A DNA stretch of 64,000 bases from CAVQFB01 sp963711675 (GTDB lineage: Bacteria; Acidobacteriota; Terriglobia; Terriglobales; Acidobacteriaceae). A model generated the notes under the pieces. That model saw only the letters and a list, made by a program, of their open reading frames with translations. It had not been told where the DNA came from and did not search any database. Made by a program: the position numbers and the translations under genes. The DNA is taken from the NCBI GenBank assembly GCA_963711675.1, contig CAVQFB010000006.1, forward strand, positions 62,001 through 126,000, in the 5' to 3' direction. Shown in pieces: positions 59,616-64,000 of the stretch (position 1 is the first letter of the stretch; the number at the start of each line of letters is the position of its first letter).

Positions 59616-60239
59616 CTACTTGTTCGGAGACTTCGCGGGTCTCGCGTTTTTGTATTCCTCATCGAGTGTCTTCTGCTGCACCGAGCGAATGGGAACGCCA
59701 AAGACTGATCTTAGACAGTCCGGTATCAGTTCTCGGTCGTAAGGCTCCTGCGTCCACGGCCTAGACTCATCAGGCTGAAAGTACTGCGTTCCGAAGACTT
59801 GGCTCTTGTCGATCGACTGCAGGTAGCGGTCGAGCGTCGCTGCAGCGATCCAGAGGCTGTTGGCATCGCCTTTTGCCACTGCTGCTGTGGCGAGAATATG
59901 AGCTAGCAGGTAGTCTTGCGGCTTACTTCCGTGTTGAAAAATGAAGGCAGCGTCGTGGTAGTCCTGAGCTGACTGTAGTTCACCCTTCGTGAGTAGTTGC
60001 CGCGCTCTTTCTTGGCGTTCGCGGTCTCTCTTGTTGATTTCAGCCCAATCTGGCGCAGGTGTGCCATTTGAGCCGATATTCTGCCGGTCCGCTTGATCGG
60101 CGACGAACAGCTCATGCACCTCGGTCGAACCCGATGGTTTGCTGCCCTGCTGTGCTGGTGCATACGAAGTCAGAAGTAATAAGAACAGCGTTGTATGGAT
60201 GGCGATTGCGGCTCGCTTTGTTTCCAAGATAGTCCGCAT
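59616..60239 (-). CDS. Exported protein of unknown function
   Basis: 207 residues with a signal peptide (AAIAIHTTLFLLLLTSYAPAQ). The mature part is helical; DRERQERARQLLTKGELQSA and QDYHDAAFIFQHGSKPQDYL followed by LLAHILATAAVAKGDANSLW look like helical-repeat (TPR/Sel1-like) units. It ends YKNARPAKSPNK. ATG at 60239 chosen because GGGAGG lies at correct spacing; another ATG is 9 bp upstream. No recognised catalytic motif. Confidence 0.7.
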   Translation of the reverse strand: MRTILETKRAAIAIHTTLFLLLLTSYAPAQQGSKPSGSTEVHELFVADQADRQNIGSNGTPAPDWAEINKRDRERQERARQLLTKGELQSAQDYHDAAFIFQHGSKPQDYLLAHILATAAVAKGDANSLWIAAATLDRYLQSIDKSQVFGTQYFQPDESRPWTQEPYDRELIPDCLRSVFGVPIRSVQQKTLDEEYKNARPAKSPNK

Positions 60240-60292
60240 GTCATACACCTCCCGCCTCTTCTTTCACCAGCGCAATCAAGACTAACCGGATA

Positions 60293-60979
60293 TCACACGA
60301 AAAGATTTTCGAATTCTGCGACGATCGTCCCCGGTAACTCTTCGCGTTTCGCCTTTCCCTTGAATCCCAGATCATGACCTACGCCCTCTACCGGCAGCAG
60401 TTTCTTCCGAGCGGGGATCAACTCCAGCGCTTTTTCGATTTCCTCGATAGAACCGAACGGATCGCGCGTGCCGTGTACGAAGAGGCTCGGCGTGCGCAGG
60501 TTGGGAAGGTGTTGAACCCGCAACTGCTCTGGCTTGCGCGGCGGATGCAGAGGATACGACATCAGCAACAGCCCGGCTACCAGATCGGGCTCGTCCGCGC
60601 ACAACATGCTGGCCTGTCGCCCGCCATAGGAATGGCCACCCAGGAAAGTCTGTTTTGCGTCCCGCTTTCGCAGAGTCTCGACGGCGTGCTTCAGTCCGAG
60701 GCGGTCACGTTTTGCATCGCCCGGACCAGGTGGACCGTATGGGCGAATCTGGCGGTATGGCAGATCGCAGCGCAGGACAAGGTATCCAGCGCCGGCGAAA
60801 GTCTCGGCGAGCGCGACGAGCAGCGGGGCCTTCGCATTCGATCCTGCGCCGTGGGCGAGCACGATGGCGTTCCCGGATGGACTTCCAGGCTGATGCAGGA
60901 AGCCTCGAACCGGCGGATCGAGTGACAGGTCGTTGAAAGGCTGGGGATTCGATCCGGATGTCATGAAGTTTGCCGCCAA
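60293..60979 (-). CDS. Alpha/beta hydrolase (KANL3/Tex30-like)
   Basis: 228 residues. N-terminal strand with VLAHGAGSNAKAPLLVALAE (oxyanion region), nucleophile elbow LGGHSYGGRQASML (Ser about 120), VHGTRDPFGSIEEIEKAL (acid Asp) and the catalytic His in GVGHDLGFKG. This arrangement matches small dienelactone-hydrolase-type proteins; substrate unknown. A second in-frame ATG at 60964 is possible. Confidence 0.9.
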   Translation of the reverse strand: MAANFMTSGSNPQPFNDLSLDPPVRGFLHQPGSPSGNAIVLAHGAGSNAKAPLLVALAETFAGAGYLVLRCDLPYRQIRPYGPPGPGDAKRDRLGLKHAVETLRKRDAKQTFLGGHSYGGRQASMLCADEPDLVAGLLLMSYPLHPPRKPEQLRVQHLPNLRTPSLFVHGTRDPFGSIEEIEKALELIPARKKLLPVEGVGHDLGFKGKAKREELPGTIVAEFENLFV

Positions 60980-60997
60980 GAACTGTCGAACGCAGAG

Positions 60998-61291
60998 TCA
61001 GGACAACACATCGTCCAGTTTTTCGAAGACGCGCAAGATGCGAATCTCGCTGGCCAGCTTCGACCAGCAGCGAAGCACTTTGGGATCCTCCAGGGCCAGA
61101 CGCCGAGCCTCTTCCGACTGCCAGTGCCGGATGAGCACGTAGGCTTCTGATTTGACGTCGCGATGAAGGGTATCGCGGCTGTAGCCGCCCTCCTTCAAAG
61201 CTGCGAGCAGTTCGCGAAAGGTGGCGAGAGCATCGGCCTCCTTGCCTTCCGACATCTCGAAGATCGCTACCGAGAGGATCTCATGGGACAT
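60998..61291 (-). CDS. Small ferredoxin-like (ABM-type) protein
   Basis: 97 residues. Layout of a dimeric alpha/beta barrel domain: beta strand ILSVAIFEMSEG, helix EADALATFRELLAALKEG, strand EAYVLIRHWQSEEARRLALE, then VLRCWSKLASEI. Resembles antibiotic-biosynthesis-monooxygenase/heme-degrading-like proteins, but no catalytic residues are evident. Monocistronic or read from the alpha/beta hydrolase side; role unknown. Confidence 0.65.
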   Translation of the reverse strand: MSHEILSVAIFEMSEGKEADALATFRELLAALKEGGYSRDTLHRDVKSEAYVLIRHWQSEEARRLALEDPKVLRCWSKLASEIRILRVFEKLDDVLS

Positions 61292-61372
61292 GTCTAGCTT
61301 GCTTCACCCCTGTGCAAGGTCCGAAAAGTCGTCCGCTAACCGACAGCCAGGACGGTATCGGCGAGTTCCAAT

Positions 61373-62965
61373 CTACTTTCTGTTGCCATTGGCCGCGCGC
61401 CGCACCTGGCGTTTTGCAGGCTGCGCCGTTGCTTCCGCCATCACGGTGTGAAGCCGCATGAAGTTTGTCGAACCGGAAGCGATCTGGGTCCCCGCCACAA
61501 CCCCAAGCACATCGCCCACCTTCAGAACGCCATTGCGTAACAGCTGACGCTCCGCGACCGAGACCATTTGTTCAGCAGAAATCGTCTTATCGTGCAGCAC
61601 CGGGTGCACACCCCAGAACAGGTTGGTACGGTTACAGACGGCCGCGTACGGGCTGAAGGCAAAAATTTCTGCCTTGGGGCGGTACTTGGAGATCATACGC
61701 GCGGTGTTGCCGGTCTCCGTGAAAACGGCAATCGCTCCCATCGGGAGGTCAAGAGCGGCGTGAGAGATGGATTCACAGATGGTTTCCGCGATCGAAAGAT
61801 GCTGGTGATCGCGGCGGCGGCGCGGCTCGCTGAAAGCCACCATATTGCGTTCGGCTTCGACCACAATACGCGCCATGATGGCCACGGCTTCGCGCGGATA
61901 GTTGCCGGTAGCGGTCTCGGCAGAAAGCATGACCGCATCGGTGCCGTCAAAGATCGCGTTAGCTACGTCGCTCGCCTCCGCCCGCGTGGGGCGCGGATTC
62001 TGGATCATCGACTCCAGCATCTGGGTGGCGATGATGACCGGTTTTCGCCAGTCGCCGGCACGCCGGATCACATATTTCTGGATGACAGGAACTTTTTCCG
62101 GCGGCACCTCCACGCCGAGATCGCCGCGTGCCACCATGACGCCGTCCGAGGCCTCGAGAATTTCTTCCAGTTGCTCGATGGACTGCGGCTTTTCCAGCTT
62201 GGCGATTACGGGAACGTCGCTTGAGTGGGAACTGATCAGCTGCTTGGCGTCGCGGACGTCGGCTGCCGACCGGACAAACGAGATGGCAATCATGTCCACG
62301 CCGCTTTTCAGTCCGAACTCAAGGTCAACCCGGTCCTTTTCGGTGAGGGCGGGAATGCTCAGGGCAATCCCAGGAAGATTTATGCCCTGATGCTCTGCGA
62401 CTGCCCCGCCGTTGATCACTTCGCACTCAACATCATGGCCGCGCACGCGGCAAACCTTCAATTCAATGCGCCCATCAGACAGCAGAATGCGTGAACCCGT
62501 TTCGACCTCGCGGGCCAGCTCCTGAAAAGTGGTCGAGATGAGCGCGGGCGTACCGAGCGTGTCGCGCGGTGTGATGGTGACATGAGTGCCCGCCTTCAGC
62601 AGAACGGGGGCGTGCCCCTTGAGGCGTCCGGTGCGGATCTTGGGGCCCTGCAGGTCCTGAAGAATGCAGATGGCACGACCTTCTTTTTCCGCGGCGCTCC
62701 GCAGGCGGTCGATGTTGAGCGCGTGATCTTCATGAGTGCCGTGGGAAAAGTTGAGGCGGGCTACGTCCATGCCCAGACGCATGAGCTCACGGATGGCTTC
62801 TTCGGAATTGCAGGCGGGGCCAATGGTGCAGATGATTTTTGCGCGCCGCGCCGGCCCCGGCAACGATTGCGGAGCCTCTTCGTTCAGAAGCGGGAGTGAA
62901 GCGTTATCCGACGAGACTGAGGCGGAGATGTCTCCGGTGACCAGATCGAGCTTGCCTTCTTTCAA
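61373..62965 (-). CDS. pyk: Pyruvate kinase
   Basis: 530 residues; last step of glycolysis, PEP plus ADP to pyruvate plus ATP. After a roughly 38-residue N-terminal extension comes RAKIICTIGPACNSEEAIRE. Other signatures: LQDLQGPKIRTGRL, the catalytic Lys in VPVIAKLEKPQS (about 251-262), MVARGDLGVEVPPEKVPVIQ (about 275), ATQMLESMIQNPRPTRAEAS (about 310) and a full C-terminal allosteric domain. TTG start with GGAG 9 bp upstream. A Lys/Arg-rich tail ends AKRQVRRAANGNRK. Confidence 0.96.
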   Translation of the reverse strand: MKEGKLDLVTGDISASVSSDNASLPLLNEEAPQSLPGPARRAKIICTIGPACNSEEAIRELMRLGMDVARLNFSHGTHEDHALNIDRLRSAAEKEGRAICILQDLQGPKIRTGRLKGHAPVLLKAGTHVTITPRDTLGTPALISTTFQELAREVETGSRILLSDGRIELKVCRVRGHDVECEVINGGAVAEHQGINLPGIALSIPALTEKDRVDLEFGLKSGVDMIAISFVRSAADVRDAKQLISSHSSDVPVIAKLEKPQSIEQLEEILEASDGVMVARGDLGVEVPPEKVPVIQKYVIRRAGDWRKPVIIATQMLESMIQNPRPTRAEASDVANAIFDGTDAVMLSAETATGNYPREAVAIMARIVVEAERNMVAFSEPRRRRDHQHLSIAETICESISHAALDLPMGAIAVFTETGNTARMISKYRPKAEIFAFSPYAAVCNRTNLFWGVHPVLHDKTISAEQMVSVAERQLLRNGVLKVGDVLGVVAGTQIASGSTNFMRLHTVMAEATAQPAKRQVRRAANGNRK

Positions 62966-63019
62966 GAATGCACTCCCAAAATCGTTCGCGACGGAAGAAA
63001 CTCGAACGTGGAACTGCCG

Positions 63020-63988
63020 CTAGCGGCGACCTGCTCGCCGAATCGGGATTTCAGCTAGCTGCTTGCCTAGCGTGGAACGGGGAAAAATCATGGCGTTGAA
63101 TTCCGCACCCACCAGGATCACGAGCGAGATCATGTACATCCATACCAGCAACGCGATGCCGACCCCCAGCGACCCGTAGATTACGCTGTAATCCGCGTAG
63201 TGAGACAAGTATCCGCCGAAAACCATGGTGGCGCCAAACCACATGGCGGTCGCGAGGGTCGCTCCCGGCAGAACACTGTGCCAGGGTTGAGTGCGCGGCA
63301 CGGCATTGTGATAGATGAGCGCGATCACCGCGATGCTCGTCAGGGTCGCGATCAGCCAGCGCATAGCTGTCCACATCAGCAGCACATAGGGGCCGAATTC
63401 ATGTCCGAGGTGAAACAGGAGCCGGGTCTCGATGCGGCTGCCGAACGCCACCAGAACAGTGGCAAAGGTGAGGGGAAGACCCGCGAGAATCACCAGCGAA
63501 AAAGCTATAAGCCGCTCCTTCACCAGGCCCCAGGTCTTGGGGACATCATAGGCGTGGCGGAAACCTTCCATCCAGGAGATCATGACGCCGGAGGCGGTCC
63601 AGATGGTGAGCAGTGAGGCTGTCACCAGCAAGCTCACGGGCCGCTGTGTGGTCCCCTTCAGATACGCGATCGCGGTGCCGCTGCCGGCGGGAAGAATGCG
63701 GCCAAGAGCGTAGGAAATCTCCCGGAGGTAGGCTTCGGTCTGGTGCGAAGTGGCCAGCACCGAACCGAGCACCAGCAACGCCGGAAAAAACGTGAGGATG
63801 GAAGAGTAGGCGGAGGCCTTGGCGATGGCGAACGCATCATGCTGAAAGGCTCGCCAAAGAGCCAGCCGCAACAGACCGAAGAAGCGAAACACGTAGTCCT
63901 GCATCGTGTCGCCCTGCATGGGCAAACGCAATTCAGGTGCGGTTTCGTCAGTTTCGTGAACCACAAGAGTTTTCGGGTCGGCGTGCAT
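63020..63988 (-). CDS. YihY/BrkB-family membrane protein
   Basis: 322 residues with six helices. Family stretches: SAYSSILTFFPALLVLGSVL, LTIWTASGVMISWMEGFRHA, VLPGATLATAMWFGATMVFG and SLGVGIALLVWMYMISLVIL, then VGAEFNAMIF. Formerly annotated as ribonuclease BN in error; true function unclear, possibly a transporter-like or envelope protein. ATG at 63988; the last 12 bases of the window hold nothing. Confidence 0.92.
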   Translation of the reverse strand: MHADPKTLVVHETDETAPELRLPMQGDTMQDYVFRFFGLLRLALWRAFQHDAFAIAKASAYSSILTFFPALLVLGSVLATSHQTEAYLREISYALGRILPAGSGTAIAYLKGTTQRPVSLLVTASLLTIWTASGVMISWMEGFRHAYDVPKTWGLVKERLIAFSLVILAGLPLTFATVLVAFGSRIETRLLFHLGHEFGPYVLLMWTAMRWLIATLTSIAVIALIYHNAVPRTQPWHSVLPGATLATAMWFGATMVFGGYLSHYADYSVIYGSLGVGIALLVWMYMISLVILVGAEFNAMIFPRSTLGKQLAEIPIRRAGRR

Positions 63989-64000
63989 GGGAGCCTATGA

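Noticed and set aside
1..64000. CRISPR array, tRNA, rRNA, integron or prophage
   Set aside because: I saw no regularly spaced repeat array with unique spacers, no cloverleaf-like sequence with conserved T-arm, and no phage or integrase genes.

Overview
The window looks like chromosomal DNA of a GC-rich Acidobacteriota-type soil bacterium. This assignment is an inference from gene style and repeat content; no rRNA gene is present to confirm it. Almost all of it is ordinary core genome: tightly packed genes with short gaps, no prophage, no integron, no CRISPR array and no tRNA that I could see. The one mobile-type locus is a REP-associated tyrosine transposase (RAYT) with its palindromic repeats at 46.1-47.3 kb.

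Layout. 1-4 kb: start of aconitase (runs off the left edge), a VOC protein, then a metal module (DtxR-type repressor, an NRAMP-family transporter with altered metal-site motifs, and a small membrane protein). 4-11 kb: purD-purE, galU, mfd. 11-17.5 kb: an arginine-deiminase-fold hydrolase, hemL, a polysaccharide deacetylase, a deoxynucleoside kinase and a panB-lipoprotein-panC cluster. 17.5-25.3 kb: M20 amidohydrolase, alkyladenine glycosylase, secreted proteins, Bcp peroxiredoxin, GH1 glucosidase. 25.5-32.8 kb: purL-purF facing selB, then trmFO. 33-39.7 kb: two MacB/FtsX-type permeases without an ATPase, a polytopic membrane protein, an exported probable barrel protein and a TPR protein. 39.7-45.4 kb: GNAT acetyltransferase, ligA, a Cys-rich protein, HIT hydrolase, rpsA. 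45.4-47.4 kb: REP/RAYT locus. 47.4-51.7 kb: arsenic operon arsR-arsM-orf-arsC-acr3-aquaglyceroporin. 51.8-57.1 kb: MBOAT/SGNH O-acetylation pair, LemA plus a GIDE-domain protein, two small secreted proteins, a LysW-like acidic zinc-ribbon protein. 57.2-64 kb: M28 peptidase, rhomboid protease, alpha/beta hydrolase, pyruvate kinase, YihY/BrkB membrane protein.

Main points of interest. (1) A RAYT gene bracketed by inverted copies of a 24-bp hairpin repeat of the GTGG-foot type, with six copies in the window; one copy forms the C-terminus of an acetyltransferase. The RAYT gene carries a 341-bp internal tandem duplication. (2) Four conserved genes (panB, trmFO, ligA and a secreted Pro/Ala-rich protein) are each broken by exactly one extra G or C. 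This fits assembly or sequencing error better than biology, but should be checked. (3) The dtxR and NRAMP promoters share a 14-bp TTAACTA-type box at an identical 18-bp distance from the -10 element. (4) Several genes have a good -10 hexamer 6-9 bp before the start codon, implying leaderless mRNAs. (5) An arsR promoter has a 7-bp inverted repeat running from the -10 into the start codon.
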